Assembly: GCA_016800925.1 (NCBI GenBank)
Contig: JABCPU010000007.1
Location: forward strand, 372,001 to 436,000
Length of the DNA: 64,000 nucleotides
Direction of reading: 5' to 3'
Origin: Suillus spraguei
Lineage: Eukaryota > Basidiomycota > Agaricomycetes > Boletales > Suillaceae
In this document: positions 1-10,389 of the stretch, piece by piece
Position numbering within the stretch: the stretch's first letter is position 1
How the letters are laid out: each line of letters starts with the position of its first letter
The notes under the pieces: generated by a model
What the model was told of the DNA's origin: nothing
Seen by the model: only the letters and a program-made list of their open reading frames with translations
Databases searched by the model: none
Made by a program: the position numbers and the translations under genes

Positions 1-185
1 TTTGGCAATGGGGAAATGTTTGACCCATTCTTCTGGGTTATTGTGGCAATATATGCATAAGTACGTTTCAAATTCTTGGTTTAGACATTCAGTTTGACCA
101 TCAGTCTGGGGGTGATAAGTGGTAGAGGGAGCAATAGCATATTCAAGGAGATGGGCAAGTTCTTTTGAAAACAGGATAGAAATTG
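1..185 (-). pseudogene. Ty3/gypsy integrase core, C-terminal piece
   Basis: Read on the minus strand, this piece gives the C-terminal part of a Ty3/gypsy integrase catalytic domain, including the hallmark STTYHPQTDGQTE (the D,D,E block with the last acidic residue) and downstream NQEFETYL and EEWVKHFPIAK. It continues off the left edge. A frameshift separates the GLQFLSCFQK stretch from the FSKELAHLL stretch. The piece is cut at 186-190 by a C-family LTR nest and resumes at 4349 after the second target-site copy. It is a dead copy; integrase would have inserted retrotransposon cDNA. Confidence 0.85.
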
Positions 186-1597
186 CAGTCTGTTATGAAC
201 TGGGGTGGCATCACCAGCGACAGTGAAAAGACACAGACGGTCTGCTAGGAAGTCTACTATATTCAAAAGAGAATGTGGGCAATGACTATGAGGAAGAGCC
301 CCACGTAGGATCAAAGGTTTGGTCTAAGAGTCGTGACTCAAAGACGATCAAGAATAGAGACTAAGGCCAAGGAGTGCTTAGACTTAGAGACAATTCAGAC
401 GACTTAGGTTGGAGACCTAAGCGAAGTGTTAAGACCGTACTCAAAGGGAGAAAGATCTGAAGGGCTTTGGCCTCAGTTCGTGCACTGTGCCCCTTTCCCG
501 AGTAATGCCCCTTATTTCAGGGAGTAGGTATACGTCCGAAGATCTGGAAGGAGTTGCGTGATGGATCCGGACATCTGAAGGTATCAGATATGATACGTCC
601 AAAGGTTATCCGGAACGTAGGAATAGAACAAGGATTAAGACTAGCTTCAGAATGAGTTCCTAACTAGAAACTAACAGAGATAGACTATCCGAAGATAGAG
701 TCGGAGATATAGACTAAAGGAATCAATCCCAAGTCTCAGAAGATGACTTAGTGTCATATACCGTACATTCAGGTCTGATCCATGGACATCCGGACACCCA
801 ATCCATACATCCTAGTCCACCCATCCAATCCAGCTCGCATATCCAATCCACCCATCCACTCCAATCCATATCCATCCATATCTAATCCATATCCATATCC
901 GACTCAGTCCATCCATCCGATCTGATCCACCCATCCAATCCATGTTCATATCTGATCCATGTCCATATCCAATCCATGTCCATATCCAATCCGTGTCCAT
1001 ATCCAATCCATGCTCATATCCGAAACTATTCCTGCACACCTGCACATTACTCCTTTTAGGTTAATACCTGTGTCCAGCTTTCGGTTATCTCTACACCAAT
1101 GGCTTTCGGTTATCTTGACCTTCCGTCTTGATAAGATATTTCGTACAAGTCTTATTTCCAAGTTCATAGCCTTGTGTTCTGCAATGCCTCAAACATAGCC
1201 TCGAACTATCCTTACTTGCCTTCCGGCATGCTACCTACAGTATATAAACTTGTAGTACAACTCCTGCAGACCTCAATCTGATCATTGCTTTCCTACCTCT
1301 GTATATTCCATTGACTTCTGTATCTTATTATCATGTCTATATAAATCCATTTCCATTCCTGCACTTGGGCTCTGGCCCTTGTAAGCTTCCGACTCAGACC
1401 TATGGGATCATTCCCTAGGCCGGAGCCTTGATCCTATGTCCTATATCCTTTTCAAACTTTGTCCATTTCCTGTCTCTCATCCGATTCACCTCCGACTCTA
1501 CCTGTGGTAGTCTTATCCTGTCTGTTTCTATTCCGGACCTTGTCCGAAGTAGTCTATACTACCTCTACACCATATCCGGACCTACTCCTCTCTAGTA

Positions 1598-3198
1598 CAG
1601 TGGCTCAAAAAACTGTCCGCATGTTTTGACATTTTTCACTATCTATGATATTGTGTGAGAATGAACAAATTCCTCAAGGACATACTTATACCACATTGTA
1701 GTATGGCGTCAGGGCTTTTATTTGAGCCCTACACCGTGGGAATCGGCGGAGATATGGTGGAGATATAAGGCTTATAAAATGATGACTCATGTGGACAGTT
1801 TTTTGAGTGTATATTAAAACTATATAAATCATTATTTATGACACCATAAAAATCATGCCACTATTATATAAATTATAAAGTGGTGTCATTATGTTATTTT
1901 ATGACTATATCTAACTATATAAACCAGAATATCTCATGTATCATAGTCATAATCACCATGAAAGCCATCTCCTCTGCTCAAAGAGATAATATCCTCTCTC
2001 TGTCTTATGCTGGCCTCTCTGCTCGCCAAATTTCCTCTAGAACTGGAGTATGCAAGTCCACTGTGGCCAAGTTCATCAAAGAAAGCCACCCAGACAAGGA
2101 AAACTCTTGTGGAGGACGTCCATCCAAGCTTACCTCTACTGACAAAAGGGCTATTATCCAACATATCACTACAGGAAAGGCTGATAATGCTGTCCAAGCC
2201 ACCCATTATATCAATTCCACCATCACTACCCCTGTCTCTTCACAAACTGTGAGGAATGTTCTCAAGGCAGTAACAAAGAAGAAAAAGCCTCTTCTCTCCA
2301 TCAAACATAGGCAGAGAAGACTAGCCTTTGCCTTAGCTCATCAACACTGGACTGTAGAGGACTGGAAGCGTGTTATATGGTCAGATGAGACCAAAATCAA
2401 TAGGATTGGGTCAGATGGGAAGGTGTATGTATGGAAAAAGAAGGGAGATGGCCTAACAGACAGAGAGGTTAATGGGACTGTCAAGTTTGGAGGAGGTTCT
2501 TTAATGGTATGGGGCTGTATGGGATGGAATGGTGTGGGAATGCTTGCTGAGGTTGAGGGGAAGATGAATGCTGAGCAGTATGTGGACATTTTAAATGACC
2601 ACTTGCTGCCTAGCTTGGCAGAATCAGGGATTGATGAAGAAGATATCATTTTCCAACAGGATAATGATCCCAAGCACACATCCAGAAGAGCTAGGGAATG
2701 GTTTGAAGAACATAACATCAATGTTCTTGACTGGCCAGCACAGTCTCCTGATGTCAATGTCATTGAACATCTCTGGGGAACACTCAAGAAAAAGCTTCAA
2801 GCCTATGAAAACCCCCCTAAAGGAGTATGGGAGCTTTGGGAGAGAGTAGCAGTGGAATGGGGGAGATCACAGCTGAGGATTGCCAGAAATTAATTGAGAG
2901 TATGCCTAGAAGGATAGAGGCAGTAATTAAAGCCAAGGGAGGTCATACAAAATACTAGAATACCTGGTTATTACTGTAAAATACTTGAGTCACAAAACTG
3001 TCCGCATGAGTCACCATTTTGTGAGCCTTGTATCTCCACCATATCTCCACCGATTCCCACGGTGTAGGGCTCAAATGAAAGCCCTGAAGCCATACTACAA
3101 TGTGGTATAAGCATGTTTTTGAGGCATTTGTTTGTTCTCACACAATATTATAGATAGTGAAAAATGCCAAAACATGCGGACAGTTTTTTGAGCCACTG
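1598..3198 (+). mobile_element. Tc1/mariner element with ~210-bp terminal inverted repeats
   Basis: The element is 1,601 bp, flanked by TA at 1596-1597 and 3199-3200, the standard Tc1/mariner target. Both ends begin CAGTGGCTCAAAAAACTGTC. The inverted similarity extends about 210 bp (1598-1808 against about 2990-3198) with scattered mismatches. Each long repeat also carries at its inner edge an inverted copy of the outer end (about 1791-1811 and 2995-3012). The only gene is a transposase with a late frameshift. This is the youngest layer of the nest. Confidence 0.92.
1958..2958 (+). pseudogene. Tc1-type DD34E transposase, frameshifted near the C-terminus
   Basis: Cut-and-paste transposase of the IS630-Tc1-mariner superfamily. 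From the ATG at 1958 (preferred over 1880 because homology starts at MKAISSAQRD) the N-terminal 60 residues form helix-turn-helix DNA-binding segments (SARQISSRTGVCKSTV, GGRPSKL). The catalytic triad is visible: D143 in WSDET, D235 in FQQDNDPKHTS and E270 in NVIEHLW, with 34 residues between D235 and E270. The open frame stops at 2893. However, the next frame from about 2864 to the TAG at 2956-2958 encodes the expected tail (ESMPRRIEAVIKAKGG), so one base appears lost near the G run at 2859-2863. The catalytic core is intact, so activity without the last ~30 residues cannot be excluded. Confidence 0.9.
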
Positions 3199-4348
3199 TA
3201 GTTAACACCTCCGTTAAGATCCATAGAGCTAAGCTCATCCAATCATCCGCTCATCCGCCCCTCCGCTCTTCCGCTCCTCCAAGCTCCGGACCTTCGGACC
3301 CCTGGACCTCCGGATTTACCCTATCCTATCCTCCAACATCTATGGATCATCTTTCCCTCCAGAGCTTTGCTCCTATCCTGCCCTGGACTTTGTCCAGGAG
3401 TCCATCCTTCATCCATTCTACTTGGAACTTGTTCCAGTAGTCTTACTATTACTCCCTACCATCCAAAAATAGTTCCGGCGCATTCCCACACTCATCTGGA
3501 AGTCCTTCGGAGCTCTATCGAGCTATCCTGTCCTACAGAGTTCATCCGGACTCCATCCAGACTTCACTATAACTCTCCCTTGGACTTCATCCAAAATTAA
3601 GGGCACATACTCGGGTAAGGGGCACAGCATACGAGCTGAGGCCAAGCCCCTTCGACTTTCTGTCCCTCCGGTACAACCCCATGTAAGACCAGGACTTCTT
3701 AGTAGCCCCAGTTTTGCATGGTTGTAACACTTAGAGCAGAAAGTGACTTAAGTCCAGAGGAAGCAGAATGAGCAGAATCTAAGATGATATTCAAACTAAG
3801 GTTCTACAGAGATCTACAAGTGGTTTATATACTGTAAGTATCTAATACAGATAATCAACAAGTCCAGGACCGAGGGCTATGTACGAAGTGTAACAGAAGT
3901 CTATTAGTTAATGTGCAGGGGATCAGTAAGCACGAATCAGAAATGAAACACAGGTAACGGATTAGTGACACAGGACGGAAGTATACACAGCCGGGATACC
4001 AGAAACAGGATGAATGACGAAAGGAGATAGACGCAGATATACACAAGGGAGTTAGAGTGCAAGAAGTGTGCACATTCGGATGGGTGATCTGGACAGGATC
4101 TGTGGACCGGACGAAAATAGAATTGATCAGATCTGATCAGATATGGTCGGATCTGAATTAGAAGTATGGTATATGACACGAAGGATATCCCAGGTAAAAC
4201 CCAGTAAGATTAAAGTAAAGTATACAAGCATAATACAATGTGCTTAAATAAGCCAATATGTGCGCATGGACCAAGAGAGATGTGACAATATAACTGTGTA
4301 TCCTAAAGAGGAAGGCAACTGTAGTACAGACACAACTGTAACACAGTC

Positions 4349-4559
4349 CTCAATCCAAGATAACTTTGTCATGGAGATGAAAGCAGTGATATACATGTTT
4401 CAAAAATAATTTGGCCACACCTTTTATTGTTTTTACACAAGGGATGATAATTACCCCTTTGTAAGGCAATGGTCCACCACGACCATGGAAGAAGGGATGG
4501 GAGTAAGTGGAGGTCAAACAGGGTGAGTATCTGCTTTCATTTGCTGACAAAGGGTGCAA
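4349..4559 (-). pseudogene. Ty3/gypsy integrase, middle piece
   Basis: On the minus strand this joins the zinc-binding piece (5343 downward) to the core piece (185 downward). It shows CTLCQQMKADTHP, then PLTPIPSSMVVVDH, then KVILDxGLQF, in the order typical of Ty3/gypsy integrase (HHCC motif, linker, catalytic domain). Several stop codons are present. The boundaries coincide with target duplications of two independent LTR insertions (CAGTC on the left, CCCTC on the right). Confidence 0.82.
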
Positions 4560-5343
4560 CCCTCTGTTAAGACTGTACTCAAGGGTAGAGAGATCCGAAG
4601 GGCTTTGGCCTCAGTTCATGCACTGTGCCCCTTTCTCGAGTAATGCCCCTTACTTCAGGGAGGAGTTATTCGTCCGAAGACCCGGAAGGAGTTGCGTGAC
4701 GGATCTGGGTGTCCGAAGGTGTCGGATATGATACGTCCAAAGGTTTATTCGGAACGTAAGGAGAGGACAGAGATTAAGGCTAGTTTCGGAACGAGTTCCT
4801 AACTAGAAACTAACGGAGATAGACTATCCGAAGATAGAGTCGGAGATATAGACTATAGGAATCAATCCTAAGTCTCGGAAGGTGACTTTAAGCGGAAAGT
4901 GACTTAAGTCCGGAGGAGGCAGAATGAGTAGAATCTAAGATGATATTCGAACTAAGGTTCTACGGAGATCTACAAGTGGTTTATATACTGTACGTACATA
5001 TCTAAGAGAGATAATCAGCAAGTCCGGGACCGAGGGCTATGTACGAAGTGTAACAGGAGTCTATTAGTTAATGCACAGCAGATCAGTAAGCATGAATCGG
5101 AAATGAACACAGGAAACGGATCAGTAACACAGGACGGAAATATAAACAGCCGGAATACCGGAAACAGGAGGAATGACGAAAGGAGATAGACGCAGATATA
5201 CACAAGGGAGTTAAGGTGCGAGAAGTGAGCACATTCGGATGGGTGGTCCGGGCAGGATCTGTGGACCGGACGGATATGAAATTGATCGGATCTGACCGGA
5301 TATGGTCGGATCTGAGATTAGAAGTATGGTATATGACACCCTC
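4560..5343 (+). mobile_element. A-family solo LTR (uninterrupted reference copy)
   Basis: The LTR is 4565-5338 (774 bp), TGTTAAGACT to GTATATGACA, with perfect 5-bp duplication CCCTC at 4560-4564 and 5339-5343. It is inserted in the zinc-binding region of the minus-strand gypsy integrase. It is the cleanest A copy and was used to define the family ends and the conserved block at about 4599-4660. Confidence 0.94.
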
Positions 5344-5443
5344 CATGTATTTCCAGATATAGGAACCCATAGTGGGCCACCAGGCTTCTCACTTTACAAG
5401 TTCCTCTGTGTTAAATCTACCAGGATAGCCCACAGTAGGATGA
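5344..5443 (-). pseudogene. Ty3/gypsy integrase zinc-binding region
   Basis: Minus-strand translation gives GYPGRFNTEELV followed by EAWWPTMGSYIWKYMEG, the WWPxM...IxxY signature directly upstream of the CxxC of the integrase HHCC zinc finger. It continues at 4559 after the A LTR. It ends abruptly at the chimeric LTR starting at 5444. Confidence 0.82.
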
Positions 5444-5800
5444 TGTTACAACCATGATACTGTAGGTAACTAGTACAGATAATCAATGAGTCCAGGACCA
5501 AGGGCTATGTACAAAGTATAACAGAAAGAAGTCTATTAGTAAAAGCACAGTGGATCAGTAAGCATGGGTCGGAAATGAAACATAGGTAATGGATCAATAA
5601 GCAGGATGGAAATACACATAGCCAAAATACTGGAGACAGGAGGAATACTGAAAGGAGATAGACGCAGATGTCCACAGTGGAGTTAGAGTATGAGAAGTAG
5701 GAAGTTTCAGATGAGTGGTCTGGATAGGATCTGTGGGACGGACAGAAGCAGGATTGATCAGATCAGATCAGATCTGAGATTGGATGTATGGTATATGACA
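5444..5800 (+). mobile_element. Chimeric B/A LTR remnant without target duplication
   Basis: The first ~13 bases match the start of the B family (TGTTACAACCATG). From about 5457 the sequence is the 3' half of an A-family LTR (ATACTGTAGGTAAC ... GTATATGACA). Flanking pentamers differ (GATGA and GTATT). The left flank is gypsy pol on the minus strand and the right flank gypsy gag on the plus strand, so this looks like a product of recombination or deletion between two LTRs. Confidence 0.75.
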
Positions 5801-6133
5801 GTATTTCAGATGCAGAATGATCCAAATGCAGAGAAAAGGTCAGTGCTTTGGATGCCAGAAGGTTGGGCATTGCTTTGGAAATTGTCCTGAGAGGAAGAAG
5901 AAAACCCCGACCTGCCAAGCTGAGATAAAGGAACTCCCTGATAAAGAAGATGACAAAGAAACGGTGTGCCATCTTGTGGAGTATTTTTGGCTTGGGGAAA
6001 CAAGAAATCAATGTATGTTTCTCCCAATGTATTACTAAGACCTGTACATCTTGTAGGTGAACGAAAAGAACTTCATGTTCCCATTACCCTTATCTCGCGT
6101 ACACACTCAAAATCTGTTGACACAACCACTATC
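5801..6133 (+). pseudogene. Ty3/gypsy gag zinc knuckle and start of protease
   Basis: A CCHC knuckle, CFGCQKVGHCFGNC (C-x2-C-x4-H-x4-C), begins near 5844 and is followed by a basic stretch. In another frame the linker ELHVPITLISRTHSKSVDTTT leads to the retropepsin active site. The knuckle would bind retroelement RNA. The reading is interrupted at CTATC (6129-6133) by a B-family LTR and resumes at 11359. Frame changes and stops make it non-functional. Confidence 0.82.
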
Positions 6134-6791
6134 TGTTACAACCATGCAAAACTGGGGGCTACTAAGAAGTCCCAGCTTACATGGGGTTGTACTGGAGGGT
6201 CAGAAAGTCAAAGGGGCTTGGCCTCAGCTCATGCGTTCTGCCCCTTACCCGAGTATGGGCCCTTAATTTCAGGTGAAGTCCGAGGGGGAGTTCTGGTAAA
6301 GTCCGGACAGAGTCTGGCTAAACTCTTAAGACAGAATAGCTCAATAGAGCTCTGAAGGACTTCCAAATGAGTGCAGGAATGCGCTGGAACTATTTCTGGA
6401 TGACAATGATTGGAGATAAGACTACTGGAACAAGTCCGAAGTAGAATGGATGGAGGATGGACTGCCGGACAAGGTCCAGGGCAGGATAGGAGCAGAGCTC
6501 CAGAGGGAAAGATGACCCACAGATGTTGGAGGATAGGATTGGATAGATTCAGAGGACCAGAGGTCTGGAGGTCTGGAGATCAGAAGAACGGAAGAGTGGA
6601 GGAGGAGCAGATGATCAGACGATCAGATGAGTGTAGCTCTGTGGATTTTAGGGGAGGTGTTGACTACTATAGAGGAGTAGGTCCAGATATAGGGTACAGA
6701 TAGTATAGACCACTCCAGACAAAGTCCAGAATAGAAACAGACAGGATAAGACTACCAAAGGTAGAGTCAGAGGTGAATTGGATGAGAGACA
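6134..6791 (+). mobile_element. B-family LTR, 5' part
   Basis: Starts TGTTACAACCATGC after CTATC (6129-6133). It contains the conserved A/B/D block near 6205-6275. The LTR is broken after 6791. Its 3' part lies at 10390-11358, and the last 304 bp here (6488-6791) are repeated at 10390-10693. The two parts without the duplicate sum to 1,323 bp, a normal B LTR length. Confidence 0.85.
6488..6791 (+). repeat. 304-bp direct repeat, left copy
   Basis: Identical to 10390-10693 except for one base (6778 T versus 10680 A) by eye alignment at a constant offset of 3,902. Similarity stops sharply at both ends. The pair brackets 3,598 bp of unrelated transposon fragments inserted in a B LTR. Confidence 0.9.
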
Positions 6792-6799
6792 CATGTCAG

Positions 6800-8290
6800 A
6801 GCAATACTTGATGAAGCATCATATGTATGTTTCAATCGTGGTAAGTAGCACTATGTACTCTACATTCTGTTAACTAATATATAGATTCAGTCTACATTTT
6901 CTGAGGAACTTGCACAACATACATTCAACATATTCAATATGTTCTTCGTCAATCAGCTTCACGAGTTCGAGCTTGGCACTTGGAAGGCCAAATTTACACA
7001 TTTGATGTGGATACTTCACACAGCTGGAGGGAACATGATTCCAGATCTCAACAAATGGTAGAGTTATTTTGTGTATCATTTGTCTTACAAACTTGCAATG
7101 TTTCACACAAGATACTGAAAAGTATGAACATTTGGCAGAGGAACTATACGTTACTTTCATAGCAATGCTTCTGCTATGAAAAAACTTGCAGCTCCTGACT
7201 TCGAGGACCTGTTACAGGTCAGTCAATTTTAATGATCGTGATTTATCTATTCTAATATTTCCAGTGTGCTATACCTGTCTTCAAGAAGCTATTGCCAGAT
7301 GATCACAACAAGATTGTGCTCAATCTTTTATTCAATCTCTCTGTTTGGCACGCATATGCAAAACTTCGAATGCACACAGAAGACACGCTCGCATCATTCG
7401 ATACTGCAACCACGGTCTTGGGGCAATCTGTCCGAAAATTCCTCAAGACTATGTGTAGCTACTACTACACAACAGAACTCCCTCATGAGTACGTGGCCCG
7501 AGGATGTTGAGATGCTGCATTAGCAGCAAAGCAGCCTGCATCTTCAGGTAAAGGGAAGCAGAAGTCTGGTCCGAAGTTCAAGGCCCTCAATTTATCGACT
7601 TACAAGTTTCATGCTATTGGACATTATCCCAACACAATTCGACGTTTTGGTACTACAGATGGCTATTCTACACAGCCGGTAAGTTTATCTCAAACTGAAC
7701 TGTCAAGTATCTGACAACTTATTTTAGGGAGAACTCGAACATCAGCGAGCCAAATGCTGGTACCCTAGGACAGCCAAGAATAAGAAGACCATGGTCACTA
7801 TAATGACCCAGTTATTCTTGCTAACAATCAACTCTATGAACATAGTATCCTGCACATCAACTATACGACCTATGACCTTCACCGAGAGCAAGATTCAATG
7901 AATCCATGAAATCACGCTGACATCATGATGTTGTCGCATGAGAATGATGATGACTGACACCCCTATTGGTACGCTTGCATTATCAAAATATTCCATGTCA
8001 ATATGTGGTACTATGTTCCTGGTGTTTCTCAAGCAGCGCCTACTCGCATGCATGTGCTATTTGTCCATTGGTTTGGATGAGATGTCGCCTCCAAGGCGAT
8101 GGTCTGCAAAACAACTCAACATTCTCAGACAAGAACTAGGAATGAGAGTGCACCACGTGAAGCACCTTCACAATGACACCAAATGCCTAAAGTCATTGTT
8201 CAAATTCATAGCCAAGACAAGAAGATTTGAACCAGTCTTGGGAGACGTATCGCCGCCAAAAGACAAGAATGACAGAAACAGCTAGATGCA
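6800..8290 (+). pseudogene. Plavaka-type transposase, C-terminal part (degenerate)
   Basis: Pieces in all three frames follow the order of the C-terminal half of large agaricomycete Plavaka-type (CMC) transposases. They are QLHEFELGTWKAKFTHLMWI and WILHTAGGNMIPDLNKW (about 6955-7050), KLLPDDHNKIVLNLLFNLSV (7290s), FKALNLSTYKFHAIGHYPNT (about 7578), GTTDGYSTQPGELEHQRAK, then NYTTYDL, MMLSHENDDD and FHVNMWYYVPGVSQAAPTRM up to about 8090. Short introns are still recognisable (about 6841-6884). Stops and frameshifts make it non-functional. Assignment to Plavaka rests on memory of the family. Confidence 0.7.
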
Positions 8291-9169
8291 CCAGTCATCC
8301 ACTCCAATCTCTGTAACAACTATCCTTTCACCTTGAGCTGGTGTTAATGTCCGCGCCTCGGCCAGGACCATTGAACAAGACTCATCATTCACGGACACGT
8401 ATATATAAATCAATTAGAGTAAAACATTGCATGTATTGTCTAAATAGGGCTTCGCCCCAACAGACAAAAAAAAACAGCAACTAGAAGTTTGGTAGAAGCA
8501 CACCAAATCTTGTACAATGTGTCTTCATTGTCCGAGTACCTAAATGCATATTGTGAGCAAAATAAGAAAATGAAACTAATCATGTGGGTCCCACTCATCA
8601 AGATTGGTGTCGTCGTCATCGTCGTCATCTGCGTCGGCCATCCTTCGTCCTCGCTGTCATCTGTCCAGCATAGTTCTGAAGACAGATGGGATTTAAACAT
8701 ACAAATATATGAATTGATAACTCACCGAATCATATTTGGTGAACTCATTTCCTATCTGTACTATTGAGCTTACAGTTTGCATAAGTAATGGCGCAGCCCC
8801 ATGTGAGAAAGCACTTATCAAGATACTGGACTTAAAATTCAGCTTGATTTTGGCTTGATTTGACTTGTTGTGTGATCCATTGTGTGTTGTTCCATTGCTC
8901 AGCTGTACTCAGTGCTCCATGTTTCATGTCATGCATCATGGGCACACAAAATTCAGTACAAGAGCGTTGAGTTCATTGACAGCTCCAATGATGATGATAT
9001 CATTGAACTCATGTCCTCAAGCTCAAGTCTATCAGAGTCCAGAGATACTAGCTCAAACCCAGGGTCATCCATGACAGCAGATAGAACACTAGTTGCACTT
9101 CTCCCAGCAAGGGATAGCACTGACAGAGAACTTGATGCAATGGAGTATATCCCTGTCCCCTCTCAGCCT
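8291..9169. other. Degenerate filler between two transposon fragments
   Basis: No gene recognised. Minus-strand 8580-8650 encodes a short acidic tail (DADDDDDD). Plus-strand 8900-9160 is an open Ser/Asp-rich stretch (SSNDDDIIELMSSSSS) without a recognisable domain. It may be further transposase tail or copia linker. Confidence 0.4.
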
Positions 9170-9809
9170 CAATGCAAAGAACCGTGACCATGGAAGGAAG
9201 CCTGATGTCTCTCACCTTCGATTTTGGGGCTGCACTGCTTACGTGGATATACAGAAGGACAAGAGAGAGGGACTTGGGTCTCACATGGAGAAATGCGTGT
9301 TTATTGGATATCCTCAAGGCTACAAGGGCTGGAAGTTCTATCATCCTACTACTCAGAAGACAGTAATCTCAGAACGAGCTGATTTTGATGAGAGATACTT
9401 CCCCTTGTCCAAGCGCCCTAATCAGCCCTCAATACAAGCTCCTACTGTCCCTACACCATTACCTACTGCTCAGGTAATCAAAAAACCTGCAATGTCTAAT
9501 CCAACAGCTTTGCGCTTGACTATGGGAGCTTTGCACTCAAACATTGAAGCTTTGTGCTTTAAACATGAAGCTTTGCACTCTCATCACCATACTAATAGAG
9601 TTATCTATGATGATTCCCTGCCTTCATTGCCACCCCAGGAAGCTCTGCCCTCACATCGCCCTACTAGCCAAGTTTTTGAGGAGCTCCCGCCTTCGTCGCC
9701 ACTAACACCATCTTCGCAGTTATCATCTCCCCCTCATATTTCATACCCATCAACTCCTGTGTCAACAATGGGTTATTTGCATGTCAGGGATGCCACATAT
9801 CCCTCCCAT
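9170..9809 (+). pseudogene. Ty1/copia integrase C-terminal region
   Basis: An open frame reads GRKPDVSHLRFWGCTAYVDI, KCVFIGYPQGYKGWKFY and SERADFDERYFP, the canonical C-terminal end of copia integrase (GKKPxxxHLRxxG...VFIGY...). A Pro/Ser/Leu-rich linker follows. The preceding integrase core and the downstream reverse transcriptase are absent. The C-family LTR at 9810 interrupts it; about 100 further bases (10286-10389) may belong to it. Confidence 0.85.
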
Positions 9810-10290
9810 TGTTACGAACTGGGGTGGCGTCACCAGCGACAGTGAAAAGACACAGTCGGTCTGCTGGGAAGTTCTACAATGTTCAAAAGAGAACAAGGTG
9901 AAAGTACAAGGAACACATTCCGAGTACTATCAAGGGTTCTGCCTCAAAGACAAGTCTAAGAGGTTCTTCGAGAATAGAGACTAAGGCTAAGGAGTGCTTA
10001 GACTTAGAGACAATTCAGACGACTTAGGTTGGAGGCCTAAGCGAAGGATGTTCCAGGTAAAACCCAGTAAGATTAAAGTAAAGTATACAAGCGTAATACA
10101 ACATGCTTAAATAGGCCAATATGTGTGCATGGATCAAGAGAGGCGTGAGAATCGTAAGTGCATATCCAGAGAAGGAAGGCAACTATAGTACAGATGCATT
10201 GAGTATATGAGTCAGAGTCTTGTTATGTAATATACAAGTAAAGGAGACAAAGAGAGAATGAATAGGGGCACGTACGACTGTAACACCCAC
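9805..10290 (+). mobile_element. C-family solo LTR
   Basis: 9810-10285 (476 bp), TGTTACGAACTGG to GACTGTAACA, with flanking pentamers CCCAT and CCCAC (4/5 match). Inserted in the copia fragment. Confidence 0.9.
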
Positions 10291-10389
10291 TCTCAATACG
10301 AGCGTTCACACACTGAAGGACGTCAATATCAATGTACACATGACGATGCCATGCCAACATATATTTGCAAACAAACTTGGCCCATTATG
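10286..10389 (+). other. Short tail of the copia fragment or filler
   Basis: An open 34-codon stretch between the C LTR and the second 304-bp repeat. It is probably the continuation of the interrupted copia linker; nothing diagnostic is seen. Confidence 0.35.

Larger units (their letters stand above)
747..3734 (-). mobile_element. B-family solo LTR inserted in the A LTR
   Basis: The LTR runs 752-3729 in reverse orientation, starting TGTCATATACCG and ending GGTTGTAACA, with the 5-bp duplication CTTAG at 747-751 and 3730-3734. After removing the Tc1 element the LTR is about 1,375 bp, within the range of other B copies (1,263-1,517 bp). The 780-1020 part is made of degenerate short repeats of the type CATATCCAATCC. 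Confidence 0.93.
422..4183 (+). mobile_element. A-family solo LTR inserted in the C LTR
   Basis: The LTR runs 427-4178, starting TGTTAAGACC and ending GTATATGACA, with the 5-bp duplication CGAAG at 422-426 and 4179-4183. Without its own B-family insertion it is about 769 bp, matching the uninterrupted A copy at 4565-5338 (774 bp). It carries the A/B/D shared block with GGCCTCAG and CTGTGCCCCTTTC near its 5' third. Confidence 0.93.
186..4348 (+). mobile_element. C-family LTR (outer layer of four-deep nest)
   Basis: The LTR runs 191-4343. It starts TGTTATGAACTGG and ends ACTGTAACA, flanked by the 5-bp duplication CAGTC at 186-190 and 4344-4348. Subtracting the A-family insertion leaves about 396 bp, slightly shorter than the other C copies (464-476 bp). 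No internal retrotransposon coding sequence is attached, so it is a solo LTR left by LTR-LTR recombination. Its target is a gypsy integrase gene on the minus strand. Confidence 0.93.

Noticed and set aside
3367..3600. Frames within the A and B LTRs (also 20100-20519, 36166-36441, 43187-43774 and others)
   Set aside because: They fall wholly or partly in LTR sequence, recur with each copy in both orientations and show no protein motif.
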